Source of the DNA: Zygnema cylindricum
Taxonomy: Eukaryota > Streptophyta > Zygnematophyceae > Zygnematales > Zygnemataceae
Assembly: GCA_037447655.1 (NCBI GenBank)
Contig: JBBHKE010002003.1
Location: forward strand, 144,953 to 208,952
DNA length: 64,000 nt
Reading direction: 5' to 3'
The notes beneath the pieces are model-generated. The model saw only the letters and a list, made by a program, of their open reading frames with translations. It was not told where the DNA came from and did not search any database. Position numbers and translations under genes: made by a program. Of the stretch, positions 1 to 11,618 are shown one piece after another. Position 1 is the first letter of the stretch. Each line of letters starts with the position of its first letter.

Positions 1-692
1 AACAAAGTTTTGACTCGACGTGAAACCGCCTAACTTTGTCCCAACGTCATAAATGCTTTGCCCGGGGGTTGGGCCTGAACTAACATCATACTAACAGCTA
101 ACAGTAAGATCTAAGGGATAATCCCAAATGTTACGTGTCGTTCTCTAAGGTATCCCTCTACTAGAGCTACATAGAACACACATTATAATGGATCAGACAC
201 TTTGCACCGGACTAACTCCTCAGTTCGACCTCCGTTTCAGGTGAACTAATTTGCGTAGTGTTCCAGGATGAAAATAGAAAGATCTGATCCGGCTGATTGT
301 CCTCTTCCTTCTTCGTACGCTTGAGTCCGTACAAAGTGGAACGAAGCCCTGGAACTCCTAGGAGTGCAAATGTGCCGAAGATGCACACGCGCTTGACACA
401 CTACTACTAGACTTAACGGCTAAGGCTACCGGCTATCTACTCTTTGACGGCCGGCAGGTACTAGGATCAAATCCTGTTGCCGGCACATACCTTTTAGTAA
501 TTAATCCCTTGACTAATATAATTTCCCGTAAACCTCAGGATAGCCTAGGTAGGCATGGCTTTATATTCCTCTCCAATTTCTCAGTGACTGGGACAAGTTT
601 GAGAGTTGGAGAGAGAAGTTAGAGGTAGACTGCCTCGGCTTCTTTATTTCTATTCAGACCTAGAAAATACTTAAAAACCATTAATTTCTACA
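1..692 (-). mobile_element. LTR fragment of a copia-type element (cut by window start)
   Basis: The stretch from about 404 to 692 closely matches the right part of the Cop2 LTRs, including the hairpin near 444-486, the 'gacctagaaaatac' segment and the terminal TTTCTACA at 685-692. To its right lies Gy1 RNase H coding sequence with no polypyrimidine tract, so this is best read as the 5' LTR of a minus-strand copia element that inserted into Gy1 and whose body lies left of the window. Bases 1-400 do not visibly match the Cop2 LTR and may be a diverged half of the same LTR. Confidence 0.7.
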
Positions 693-1574
693 CTGTAGGA
701 ATCCTTTATTCTGCTTAACCATTGTTCGTCCACTTGCACAGTACTAGTGACTGCGCTGAGTTTCGGATCTTGCGCTGCGGTCGACGCTGCGGTGTTCTCT
801 TTCACAGAGTTCACGTTTACATGCTGCGATGCTTGCGGTTGTTGCTCTGCTACTGGCGGAGCGACTCCGAGTCTTCCTAAGAGCGCATCCGCCGGGTTCG
901 TCTTGCCTGGCTTATACTCGATGACAAGTTCCGGTCCGAAGGTGTGAAGAAACGTCATCCATCGCACTTGTTTCTTGGACAACTTTGGCTGGGTTTGCAA
1001 ATATTGTAAGGCGTGGTGATCCGTGATAATTGTGATCCGTTTTCCCTGGACGTAACATTTCCAAACTTTTAGCATATTGATGATCGCAATAGTCTATTTT
1101 TCATGGGTGGCCCAGTTAAGTTCTGTTGCCTTTAGTTTTCGACTGTCGTAGGCAATGGGTTGAAGGACTTTTCCTTGATCCTCCATAAGGATTGCTCCAA
1201 TAGCCGTATCGCTAGCGTTGGTGATTATCGTCCAAGGTAAGTCTGGGTCGGGAACAGCTAACATAGGGGCGGTGACCAACCGCTCCTTTAGCGTGTTAAA
1301 GGCTGCCCCTTGCGCCGATTTCCACTCATAGGGCACGTCATTCTTCAGTAACTCGGTGAGGGGTGTAGCGATTTTTGCGAAACCTTCGACAAAACGGCGA
1401 TAGTAGGAGCATAATCCTAGAAAGCTCTGTAATTCCGTAGTATTCGCCGGCTGCGGCCACTCCTTCACTGCATATGTTTTGTTCAGAACCTGCGATTCCG
1501 TCTTGGCTCAACACATGGCCCACAAAATCAATTTTCTCCTTGAAGAAATCACATTTGCTTTTCTTTGCGTACAA
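693..1574 (-). pseudogene. Gy1 RT thumb/connection and RNase H (broken)
   Basis: Two overlapping frames encode the end of a gypsy RT and its RNase H. Typical motifs are FVGHVLS near 1530, SFLGLCSYYRRFV, and TIITDHHALQYL in the part ending near 1075. The usual RNase H motif DASD reads NASD here (minus strand, near 1225), so the first catalytic aspartate is lost. The frame stops right after WATHEK, just before the conserved glutamate region would continue. At the left end the reading frame runs into the copia LTR (692/693), so the last residues of the open frame are LTR-derived. Non-functional remnant. Confidence 0.85.
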
Positions 1575-2341
1575 CTTATTTTCCCGAAAGACTTGCAGGA
1601 CCGTGCGCAGATGCTTTATATGTTCCTCATACGTTCAGCTATACACCAGGATGTTATCGAGGAAGAAGATTACAAACGCGCCCAGATATTGCCGAAAGAT
1701 GGAATTCATTAAATGCATAAAAGTTGTTGGTGCATTAGTCAACCCAAAGGCATTACCCGAAACTGAAAATGACTGTACTGAGTTCTAAATGCCGTCTTTT
1801 CCACATCCTCCTCGGCAATTCTGATCTGGTGGTAGCCGCTCCATAAGTATATCTTGGAAAAATATTTAGCTCTGCGCAGTTGATCCAATAACTCGTCAAT
1901 CCTCGGTAAAGGGTACGCATTCTTCACCGTTAATTTATTTAGCGCTCGGTAGTCTATACACATCCGGAAACCTCCATCTATCTTGTTTAAGAAAAGCACG
2001 GGGGCTCTATACGGTGACTTGCTTGGTTTGATTGCTCCGACTTCGACCAACTCCGCGAGTTGCTTTTTGAGCTCGTCTAACTCGGTGTAACTCATCTTGT
2101 ACATCCGATTAGCGCGGAGTACCGCTCCGGGAACAAGCTCTATCTTATGGTCTACCTCGCGCTTTGGAGGTAATCCTTCAGGGAGCTTAGGGGGAAATAC
2201 GTCTACGTACTCCTCGAGAAGTTTTGTCACGACTTCCGGGGCCTCTTCCGAAGTCTTTCCTATGTCGTCCCTCTCTTTTGAGTTGAAGTCAGGGTCCTTC
2301 TTTTTCCATTCTTTCGGAATCTCCTCCTTCGCCTCCTCCAT
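1575..2341 (-). pseudogene. Gy1 reverse transcriptase (broken, FLDN active site)
   Basis: The open stretch 1739-2341 carries the N-terminal gypsy RT blocks: [46 protein letters not shown] and RVMPLG. A one-base shift then moves into the frame that continues [15 protein letters not shown] and ends with [10 protein letters not shown] followed by a stop (about 1640-1738). The family signature is FLDD, so the second of the two metal-binding aspartates is asparagine. Frameshift, stop and active-site change together indicate an inactive relic. Confidence 0.88.
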
Positions 2342-2394
2342 TAGCAGGAGATCCCCAGACTAATTGTTTCCCCTCTCTTGAGTGCCCTCTTCAG

Positions 2395-2805
2395 CTATAA
2401 GGCCGAAAGTAGGCGTCCCTCTTCTGCTTCCTTACCAGCCGCTCCCGCTTTTACCTCAAACTCTTCTTCACCTTTCTTCACTCTCATGGCGCCACTTCTC
2501 GAATCGATCGTGGGATTCCATTTTTGCAGCCACGACTTCCCCAAGATTACCTCATGGTCCCCAAGAGGTAATACATGAAGTGTGTCGTACCATCGGAATT
2601 TCTCAATGCCGACGCCTAACCTCGGGGTACGCTGGGTAATCGATAAGGAACTTCCGTCGGCCAATTGTACCGATTGATGGTCCTTTAGTACCACAAGAGG
2701 AAGTTTCAACCTTTTCACCGTCGCCTCATTAATGAAGTTCCCCGATGCTACAGAGTCCACCATGAAGTTAGTTGCGCTCATTCCAATTTGACCTCGAAAT
2801 ATCAA
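2395..2805 (-). pseudogene. Gy1 aspartic protease domain (altered active site)
   Basis: A retropepsin-like segment with FMVDSVASGNFI near the start and HEVILGKSWL later, matching the DSGA...NFI and VILGxxWL landmarks of gypsy proteases. The glycine of the D-S/T-G triad is valine. The frame ends near 2395 and RT resumes around 2341 in another frame. Confidence 0.75.
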
Positions 2806-2826
2806 AGGGTCTCCTCCATCACTGGC

Positions 2827-3045
2827 TTACCTGATAACGGTAAGTTTTCCCTTTTTGGGAAATTTCCGTTTTGAACATTCTCGAGCCATATGATCTGGGG
2901 AACTGCACGGGAAGCATAGGCCATTTCGATTCCTCCGCTGGATGTCCTCAAGGGATAAGTCATTGGTCTTGGTCTTGGTAGGTTTCTTCTTTCTCCGCAG
3001 GACGTTGACCACTTCCTTATCCTTATTAATTGCGCCGAGCTCCAT
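2827..3045 (-). pseudogene. Gy1 nucleocapsid CCHC zinc knuckle
   Basis: A 72-residue open stretch rich in lysine and arginine with one intact zinc knuckle, CFPCSSPDHMAREC (C-x2-C-x4-H-x4-C). Such knuckles bind the element's genomic RNA during packaging. It lies between the gag and protease segments, as expected. It is separated from gag by a frame change near 3045-3148. Confidence 0.8.
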
Positions 3046-3147
3046 GGGGGTTAGACCTTCGTCTCGTCGGTTTCCTCCGCTACTGCTCGACCCGTAGTGA
3101 TAAGGTCTCCGGAGGTTAAAGTCGACCGAATCGGTCCGCTCCGCAAA

Positions 3148-3674
3148 CTAGATGATTGCCAAGAGAGTAGTAGGCGTGCTTTCCCGAGCAAACCATTGTT
3201 CCACATCCCTATGAATAGACGATTTAAGCCCCTTCACGTAGCGATCCATGGCTTCATCCTCTATCATCGTAGGTATTTGAACTTTGCACTCCAAAAACCG
3301 CAGCGTAAACTCCATCACTGAAGTTCGTTGCTTCAATACTGCGATCTTATCTCTTGCCGCCTTCACCGTGTTAACGGGCTGCCAAGCGTTGCAGAGAAGT
3401 TGGACGAAAAGCGCCCTGACGGTCGGTATCCCATCATCCTCCACCAACGTCCTCCACCATGCCCTCGCTGCCCCTTTAAGAAGACCACCCGCGTAGTGAA
3501 TCTTCTCACGATCCGATAGGCTAGGAAATTCTCGAGATAGTCCGCAACGGAGAATAGCAACGTATCAAGGTTCTTGTGTCTTGGAGGGTCAAACTCGTCG
3601 AGAAATCTTAATTTCGGTCTCCTGAAGTCTCTCTCTATTCCTCCATGAGGACGCTCCCCAAGACAAGACTCCAA
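3148..3674 (-). pseudogene. Gy1 gag/capsid remnant
   Basis: Two overlapping frames (3363-3674 and 3148-3447) together cover a retrotransposon gag core: the FDPPRH...LLFSVADYLENF stretch followed by 'ALFVQLLCNAWQPVNTVKAARDKI' and 'VMEFTLRFLECKVQIP', which resemble the helical capsid of gypsy gag proteins. A frameshift between 3363 and 3447 splits it. Assignment rests on position upstream of the knuckle and on the general pattern. Confidence 0.7.
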
Positions 3675-3800
3675 GGCTGCGACAGTGTTGCTCAGCTACA
3701 CGTTCTGTAATCTCACACTTTCTAACTCCTTGAGAACTTCCGCCAACATATCTGTAGTGGATACGCGGTGTTCATCCATGCTATTGAGTTAAGGGAAATT

Positions 3801-3812
3801 GCTTCGATACCA
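3801..3812 (-). promoter_or_regulatory. Gy1 primer-binding site
   Basis: On the minus strand TGGTATCGAAGC follows the LTR end by one base. It resembles the common plant site TGGTATCAGAGC (complement of the 3' end of initiator tRNA-Met), with changes in the middle. Confidence 0.75.
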
Positions 3813-3813
3813 G

Positions 3814-4093
3814 TGTAAAAGGGACAATATAGCACACAGCACGCCATAATGCACAGCGGAAATCACCAATGATCTTTCCGTAGCAATAGTAGGAGCACAC
3901 AACACTGGTAGACAAGGTTGCGCTTTATTACTTGGAAGAGAGTACAAGGTTGCGCTCAGTGCGTAGGTCCACTTGAAGTGCTCTATTCACAAGCCTACCT
4001 GACTATTTAAACTAGCTAGCTGCTAGTCAACCTAGTACGATACAACTGTACACGTGGACCTTCCCCGTCAACCTAGATCTATCCAAACATTCT
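3814..4093 (-). repeat. Gy1 5' LTR (partial, ends at gap)
   Basis: Starts TGTAAAAGGG on the plus strand directly beyond the primer-binding site and continues to the N run. The outer end and any target duplication are not visible. Confidence 0.7.
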
Positions 4094-4103
4094 NNNNNNN
4101 NNN
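4094..4103. other. Assembly gap (10 N)
   Basis: Ten N bases; true length unknown. It truncates the Gy1 5' LTR. Confidence 1.
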
Positions 4104-4264
4104 TTATCGCCTAGCTTGAACAAATATTTACCCATAAATCCACAATACTAATATCTCATGATTTTAACCATCTGCAGGCGCTTTCTTAGTGCGGTAAACC
4201 TCAATATAAAATTTTCAATATCGCTACCCACATAAATCCACTGTCGCACCCCAGATTTATTGTT

Positions 4265-4495
4265 CACCCCGTACGCGCGTAATTTCGGTACTAATTTGAC
4301 CCTTAACCCGTTTCAATGATACCCACTTGTTATTTAGACCCCACGCTGTCACCTAAATACACCCATCGCTATAACTTTTAAAATATAACTCCAAATGGCG
4401 TGATTCTTTCGCGGACGTCTACCAATTTTAGTACTCTATAATCATAACACCTAAATACCCATTTATAAACAAGTTCGATCCGCTATTACTGTTAC
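4265..4495. repeat. Dispersed repeat R4, copy 1
   Basis: About 230 bp that recurs in inverted orientation at about 49448-49680; both share the 'acccacttgttatttagaccccac' type segments and the serine-like 'gaacaagttcgatc' end. The rest of 4104-5060 is AT-rich with no gene seen. Confidence 0.7.
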
Positions 4496-5061
4496 AACAA
4501 CACTACAAAAAAAGAACAAAATTAAAGGTTTTGTACAGTCCATACTATCCAACATTATTGTACTTTGTACTCTTGGTATCGTGGAAGTTTGTGACATCAT
4601 GATTAGTACGTGACAAAATTCATTTCGCAAATCTTAATGGAAGATAAGGGCCGCAAATCGTACTCTATTGTAAAGTGTTGATTATTCACTTTATACGGTG
4701 TTTCCACAGATATGTCAACCATGTCAATGTCAAATATCACAATTTTCGATAGTCGACGGTTCAATATGATTTATTTTGAATTCCATTTAAGATGGCTTTG
4801 ATGTATATATCATTATAACTTGTTTGTTAATAAATTTATATTTTTGAGCTTCATCACTATTTTCTTATCAATAGTTTATATTCGTACACTTATTTTTATT
4901 TTTTATTATTATTTGTTTGTCATGATGTTGTTTTTTATTCGTCTATCCATAAAAATAAAACGTTTTGGTAGAAACCTTCTTATTGATCATGGTTAGAAAT
5001 TGTATGATATTTTCTTATTGTTTTTTATTCCCAGGTTTTCAAGCATTTTGTCAAGCATTGT

Positions 5062-6615
5062 TTGATGTTGGTGTTTCGTCGAACAAAAGTGTTGATATCG
5101 ATCAACTTCTCTCCGTCCGTAAATAGCGTAAAAAACTACATTACATATTTTGCCAAATGTATTTGTAGTTTGATCATCCCAAAACTTAGAGAAAATATTG
5201 ATAGCAATATTTTTGTGGCATTTAGGATCGATCTCTCGGCCGAGACAATAAAAAGAATTGCATTTATGTCAGTAACTGCTCATTTCATCGACAAAGAATT
5301 TAAACTTTATGCACGCATGCTTCAAGTCGACCATTTTTCGGAGGAAAAATATACCGCAGAAAATGTTTTAACAACTTAAATAAAAAATGACCAAACTTAA
5401 AATGTCCAATTTTGATGTTTAAGAAAATCGTTTTGTTGTTGTGATTGACATTGGCTTTAACATGTGTGCAGTTGAAGGTCTACCAAGTATGTTTACTGGG
5501 ATACCTTGCGCAGACCATAAAATTGCGACAATTGTGACAATGATTTTGAACAAGAGCGCAACTTCCAAAAAATACAAATACGATGTGGATGTTCCTGAAT
5601 TGTTTGATCTAATCGACTCTTGTAAATCATTGGTCACGTTTTTCAAACAGAGTAATTTACAAATTCTTTTGAAAAACGCTTTAAAACAAGAAAAAGCAAC
5701 GCTGTGGAATTCTTTGCTCCGAATACTTAAGAGTATTTACGATGCATTAAATGAGATAGGATCAATCGTTCAAGCGAAAAATAAATTGATACTTTTTACT
5801 TGTATCAATAAGTCTCATCTTACCAAACTTATTCGAGTATGGAAAGGTTTCAACAAGCGACCCTACAGTTTGAAAATTTAAAAGAACCAACTTTACATTT
5901 GGTTTTGTTTTAACGATCGTCTCTCCATAGCCATTGTAAGATAAGAAAAACATCCTACAAAGACGGTGAAAAAGAATGCCCCGCCGATTCCCCAAACTTG
6001 CAAAATTTGGAAGAACTTTTTATGAAATTTGCACTACCAAAAAGGGGCCATCACGAGTATCATATTGTCACGGCTCTCTTAGATCCCCGACAAAAACAAA
6101 GGCTTGAAATAATTGGGGTATCGAAAACCGAAATTGAAAGCGCGAGGGTCAAACTTCGAGAACTCGCAAACGACCTTGGTGATGATGTTGATTTCGGTAG
6201 TCCTCAATGTATAACAAAAAAACGAAAAACATCGCAAAGTATGGACGGTTTCCACAATTTTTTTGGTGAGAGCGATGACGAAAATGAGGTTCTTATCACC
6301 ACCGACAGAAAAACGCTTGTTAATGACGAATTGAAATGTTATTTTGTTTTAAAATTAACAAACAACGAAAGATTGAACTTTAACATACTTGAATGGTGGA
6401 AAACAAAATCAAATGTACGTGCAAAAGATTGAGGATTTCCTATTATAGCTTGTGTCACTAGATCCGTTCTAACTATTCCAACTTCTAACCCTATGTCCGA
6501 ATGCAATTTTTTGGATGCCCGGAACACAATCACAAAGAAGATGAGCTCACTAGCAGCTTCAACTGTTATTGATCATTTGTGTGTTAAATCTAACGGAGAT
6601 CTTTTAAACGCATAG
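5062..6615 (+). pseudogene. hAT-superfamily transposase relic
   Basis: Three open stretches in order (5062-5379, 5441-5881, 5998-6432) and a read-on beyond a stop at 6430 resemble a hAT transposase. The first contains 'MSVTAHFIDKEFKL', like the TAHFID block of hAT enzymes. The third has 'TALLDPRQK' and then ILEWWKTKS. After the stop, the same frame gives FPIIACVTRSVLTIPTSNPM and SSLAASTVIDHL, which is the C-terminal hAT dimerisation domain. The BED zinc finger is not seen. Stops and frame changes make it a pseudogene. It belongs to the superfamily expected to move the TAGTGTTG MITEs in this window, but no matching terminal repeats were found around it. Confidence 0.82.
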
Positions 6616-8390
6616 TTATTTGTTTTGTTTTGTTTTATAATTATTCTTATTTTTTTAGTGTTAGTTATATTGTTTTTTTTTTCTTTTAAATTTTTGTTGT
6701 ATTTCACAATTTTTAGTGTTAACCAGAATGCTTATTTTTAAAATCGTAGTATTTATACCAAATTTATATTTATAGATTTTGTGTAATTTTTAAGTTTGAG
6801 GTTGAGAATTTGTATAATAGAGTCGAAAATAGGACGAGGATTTCTTTGATGTGATTTGTTTATATCTATATTTGATATTACTATTATTTTTTGTTTTTTT
6901 TTGCTTATCACAACGTGTTTTTTGCTAATTGATTTTCCATGTGAAAAACTAAGATTTTTTTTGTTTAAACATAGATAATAAAAACTTAGCCTTTTTTGCA
7001 TAATTCATAACATAGTATCTAGCAACAAATTAGATTTGCGAGAGAAAAAAAATTAATATGAGAGATAAACATTAATCTAAGAGTTACAGGCAAATTTAGG
7101 AAAAAAACTCTTAAGGGAGGTGACTGTCGAGGAAAAAAAATATTCGCCAAGACAGATTGCAAAAAGACAAACTAGTTAAAAGAAGAGGTACACGAACTGT
7201 TTTTTTCATTAGTGTTATGTCGCTACTATTTACAGCCAAAAATCACAAAATAGAGTTAACAACGTTATTTAAAGACTTGAACTACAACATGCCAAGTCTT
7301 CTTGTATTAAATAGTGTTATTAATCAAAAAATTTCATTAACAATAATAAATGTTTAACGCTAATAACAATGAGGGATGTAATTTTGTACTTTTTTGGGTA
7401 CGGGCGCGTACGGGTAGTCTCGAGAAATCGAGTTTCGGTTAAATTTTATTTTCCTAAAAGCGTTTCGGGTAACGGTTAACAATTTGGGAGGGTGACATAA
7501 CCTGGTCGAGCGTCGGGTACTCAAATTTTGAAAAAAAAAACGGTCAGTTTCGGTTATCTATAATTTTTACTTTTGCGACCTCTAACTGTAGTTACAACAA
7601 TTTTGGAATTTGATTTCGATTTGATTTGCTATGCAAACAGTTTCAAATTCGAAAGAATTGATATTATTGCCAAAATAAAATTAACAATTCTATGTCACAT
7701 TGACTATTTTTGACGTAATTTGGAATAGTTCGAGGGAGAAAAGACAAAAACAACAAAATCATGTCAGCATGCGGAATGTTTTAGAAAGAGTGACGACGAC
7801 AATATCATAAATAAGCATGACGTCACAATATCACAAAAACTACACTGCCCGTCGTTAAAAACACTAAGTCAAGACTTTTTTTGGCCGAAAGACATAAAAT
7901 AGTTTTAGCAAGACAATTTAAAGAAGTGGACTTTAATCTGTCGCGTGTCCCTGAACTAAAATTGTAATTGTAATTTTAAATCTAATTTCGCATAAACAGT
8001 AATAAATCCTTAATGGTTGGAATGATGGGCTGTGTAGACGTCTACAATGTCACAAAACAATTTGACGTCTACCGTATCAAATGGTCACAAAATTATAAGC
8101 ATCTACAGATGTCATGATTTTTAGTCACATCTTTTGTCATATGACTTTTGTTTTGAAGACTGTAAAATGTCCATCGTTTGTTAAAAGAAATAAGCGTTAA
8201 TTTATTGTTATAAACGCTATTTTCTATAGAGTTGTCGTAAAAAACAAAAACTAATAACGTTAATTCTTCCACTTAACGCCACTTTGTGAGTCGTGTACGC
8301 TGAGCTGGCATCAATACTATTCCAAGAATAAATATACTACAGTACCCTTCACAACATCCACCGGGAGACGTACTTGTGGGGTTTGAAATT
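6616..8390. other. AT-rich DNA, no gene seen
   Basis: Very AT-rich with short T and A runs and no convincing coding frame. About 8270-8390 resembles 41150-41345 (shared 'gctgagctggcatc' and 'gtacttgtggg'), so the MITE that follows inserted into an older repeat. Confidence 0.5.
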
Positions 8391-8920
8391 GTAAATACTA
8401 GTGTTGTGTATCGGTAAGGATTTGTCGATAACTGATATGGGCCTTTTTTCGGGTATCCGATAATCGATATATTAGTACGATATATCGACATCGGCCTTAT
8501 CGCCGATAAGTAGCCGATAATATCGGGTACTTATCGGCGATAATGCCGATAACGATAACTATCAGCGATATTTGTACGGACCGTACAGATAAATGTACGG
8601 CATGTACACTCAACTGTACGTCTTATTCCCCGGACGTGTACAAGCACAGAAAGTACAGTAGCCGCCATGAGATCTGTACGGTTTTGATACGGATCCAGTA
8701 AAAATGATGTACCTTTCACATCCGACGCCATGGCTTTGTCCCTTTATTCCTTGAGATCCACGGGGGATCTGCCACGTGTCAATCTGTCGGCTTTTTTGGC
8801 ATAAGCTGCCGAAAGAGCCATTCCGGGATGCTGGCGCTCACGCTGGCCCGTCCGCTTGTGTTTTCCCATTCCAAGTTGTCCGTTCGATTTCGGCGGGGCG
8901 CAGAATGTTATTTTGCGCCC

Positions 8921-9203
8921 TGTCGAGCGTGCCCGAGAAACACAAGGGAAGGGCCCGCTGTCCGGAATGGCCGGTCTCGGCGTCCTGCAAAGAACCCACC
9001 AATGCGAATGCTTCCTATAATAATGATAATGCCCACTGCTGACCCCATCCCTCCCAATAGGCATGCATGATCAGATAGGAGAGGCACAAGGATAGGGAAT
9101 AGGGATGAGTGCATGGGAAGGCGAAAAGATCTCCCCTCCCCGTTACTTTCCCCATTAAGCCGGGGAAAGGGGTGGGGTTCTCGGTAATCGGGTCGGTACC
9201 CCA
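8921..9203 (-). repeat. Detached terminal piece of the Gy2 5' LTR
   Basis: These 283 bp match 10390-10672, the right end of the left LTR, with about five or six differences. They end in CCCCA at 9203 and are joined through ATT (9204-9206) to the TG start of the full LTR at 9207. The right LTR stops at 26000, exactly where this piece begins. 1183 + 283 = 1466 bp, the length of the full LTR. Confidence 0.88.
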
Positions 9204-9206
9204 ATT

Positions 9207-10672
9207 TGTGCTTAATCCACAGGAAGTCTATAGCATTCGTTCCCTCAAAACCCACTGTTTCGATACCAGGAAATTGCAGTTTTACTCCGGGAAGTCCCCG
9301 CCAAAGCAAAAGAGACTACAAGTGAAGACACAAATGCACTACCACGTGGACATATAAAAATAAATTGGAATGGCTGTTTCAGATTTTAACAATATCACCT
9401 TGACCACAGATATAAAATATAAGATAGAAGATATAAAAGATGGCGAAGCAAGCTTAACATACCCCGGCAATTTACGATGATAATGGGAGAAAGGCGAAAT
9501 CTCTCCTGATGGCAATGTAAATAGGTATGGTACTCCTTCAACCCTCGGTGTCCGCAGCTCAGAACCGACTAGACTCTTCTCAGTTTCAAGCAGCGAAAAA
9601 TCCAAAAATCACCCAAAGGGATGGCAGTGCCAACGGCCAACCCGAACTATGATTCCCAAAATGGACAAATCCAAAACAGAGATGGCAATAGAGTCAAACA
9701 ACACAAAGATTCTCCAAAAGAAGGTTTGTTGGAATTTCTGAGGGTTTTTACAGGAGACAGTACTGAAAAGCAACCTGTCTCCTTCGGCCCCAAGCGCCTT
9801 ATACATCAAAGTTTTTCCAAAATCAGGTCCAAAAGTTAGAACTATGCTATGAACCAATGAGCGGCAAGCAAGAGCAATCGAACTGACAGAGGACCAAATA
9901 GTCCGTACTACACTTGGGGCAAAAAGTTAAACATCTGACTACGGCGAGATCCGCGGCCGGAAGTTATTATTTGATCCGCAGTTATAAGCCAAACTACAAA
10001 GAAAAGGACACGGAAGTGCCAAGCTTTGACTTAATGTAATTAATTAACCACTGGTCAGCTGAATCTGAAATGAATTGCTACAGACAGCTAACAGCAAAAT
10101 CTAGATGACAGTGCGGAAGTCTACATGGCAATCCACAATGTACCCTCCACTAAGGCTGGTGGGAGCTAGTACTAGGTGACGGAACTGCGATCTTTCAGAC
10201 GGTCGAACTTTGTCGTCCAGCCTCCGTTAGGCACGAAACAAAGTGCGTCTTGTTCAGTAGAGGAACTACCATAATCATTCCGGCAGGTTGCGCTCACTTT
10301 TCCGTACTCTGAGAACAGTACGGGTAGGAAGGGTACGGAAATCCTCGGTAATATAGAAGTGTGCCTGAAAAGCACTCGAGCTTGACAGCTGTCGAGCGTG
10401 CCCGAGAAACACAAGGGAACGGCCCGCTGTCCGGAATGGCCCGTCTCGGCGTCCTGCAAAGAACCCACCAATGCGAATGCTTCCCATAATAATGATAATG
10501 CCCACTGCTGACCCCATCCCTCCCAATAGGCATGCATGATCAGATAGGAGAGGCACAAGGATAGGGAATAGGGATGAGTGCATGGGAAGGCGAAAAGATC
10601 TCCCCTCCCCCTTACTTTCCCCATTAAGCCGGGGAAAGGGGTTGGGTTCTCGGTAATCGGGTCGGTACCCCA
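9207..10672 (-). repeat. Gy2 3' LTR (complete, 1466 bp)
   Basis: Begins TGTGCTTAATCC and ends GGTACCCCA, giving TG...CA ends, and is followed on the element-internal side by a polypurine tract. Positions 9207-10389 correspond to 24818-26000. Open frames inside it have no recognisable family and are not annotated as genes. Confidence 0.88.
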
Positions 10673-10676
10673 ATTT

Positions 10677-10686
10677 CCCCCCTCTT
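10677..10686 (-). promoter_or_regulatory. Gy2 polypurine tract
   Basis: Reads AAGAGGGGGG on the minus strand, separated from the 3' LTR by AAAT. This is the expected plus-strand primer site and fixes the inner LTR boundary at 10672. Confidence 0.8.
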
Positions 10687-10715
10687 AGTCAACCGTGACT
10701 AAAAAAAAGAAATAG

Positions 10716-11618
10716 TTACCCGCCCAATTCACAGTTCCCGCAGAACCATGGACTAGGGGATGGAGGGCATGGTTCCCATGAGGAGGGGAGACAAGAGGGA
10801 TGCCAGCACTGCCCGCACTGATGGCAGACTAAGATGTCTTGCTGCTGGGAGGACAGGTGGCAGGATGATGAACAGGAAGGAGGGTCGGCAAAGTAAGTCA
10901 AGTGGAAAGTCGGTTTGTCTTCTAATCCTCGGAGGTGACAAGGGGCCACATTGATTTGATTCTCTTTAATTCTTCGCCCATCTTTCCCTTCCAAAGTCAG
11001 AACTCCCTTATTTGAAACTTCCACCACTTTCAAGATCACTCGCCCGACAGAAATGTCGAGCGTGTCCTTTTTCTGTTGCATGCGATACACAAAGTCTCCC
11101 GGCATAAATCGTCGCTGTCGGGGCACATAATCTCCGCTCCGGCGCTGGGAATACCACAATTGATCCCGGTGTTGTGTCGCCTATAAATTCCCTATGGCGA
11201 GAGGCATCTCCCGGTGGAAAATTTTGGCACGGTCGGCGATCAGTTTTTTGACAATTCCCTTGTCATCCATTGCCGGGAGGACCACCGCTTTTGCAGAGGC
11301 AGCCCCGGGCAGAAGAGGATGCCGTCCGAATAAAATGAAGTAAGGGCTGTAGGAGTGAAGAGAAGCCTGTCTGCTGAATCTGTATCCTATGGCAATCTAA
11401 GGCACCCTTCTGTCCCACTCTCCCAAGTCCTCTTCAACTGCATATTTCCGTAGTGACCGCTTCACTGTCTGTACGCACCTTTCGGCCAATCCGTCGGCTT
11501 GGGGGTGGTCGCGACTGGTAAGTCGATGGTCGATGAGGCATTTCTCCAAAAGATTGGTAAATTCTCCGTCGAATTCCGATCCTTGGTCTGTCAGAACCTC
11601 AGCTGGCGCCCCAAACTG
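10716..11618 (-). pseudogene. Gy2 integrase core/C-terminus with PHD-like finger
   Basis: Continues in the same frame as the RT-RNase H-integrase N-terminus after a TAA at 11619-11621. It shows the second and third catalytic positions of the D-D-E core: VLTDQGSEFDG and then HPQADGLAERCV. TAG stops follow at 11397-11399 and 11181-11183. The last 147-residue open part (11159-10716) has an SH3-like C-terminal domain (FMPGDFVYRM...). It ends in a cysteine-rich module: C96-x3-C100, C112-x2-C115-x4-H120-x2-C123, then WFCGNC (C140, C143), counted from its first Met. The W two residues before the penultimate Cys and the C4HC3 order are hallmarks of a PHD finger, a chromatin reader. Three in-frame stops suggest decay. 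Confidence 0.8.

Larger units (their letters stand above)
693..4093 (-). mobile_element. Gy1: decayed Ty3/gypsy retrotransposon
   Basis: On the minus strand this region reads 5' LTR (from 3814), tRNA-type primer-binding site, gag, CCHC knuckle, protease, reverse transcriptase and RNase H, the Ty3/gypsy order. Frames are broken repeatedly and key residues are lost. The integrase is not in the window; it would lie beyond the copia LTR that interrupts the element at 692/693. The right end runs into an assembly gap at 4094. Confidence 0.88.

Noticed and set aside
8744-9309. Overlapping frames at 8744-9309 and 10172-10673
   Set aside because: These are the two copies of the LTR end segment; their similarity is due to the circular permutation, not a duplicated gene.
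9339-9857. Frames inside the Gy2 LTR (also at 24856-25492), hydrophobic stretches
   Set aside because: Present in both LTRs as non-coding sequence with indels between copies; no family pattern and no start context to support a gene.
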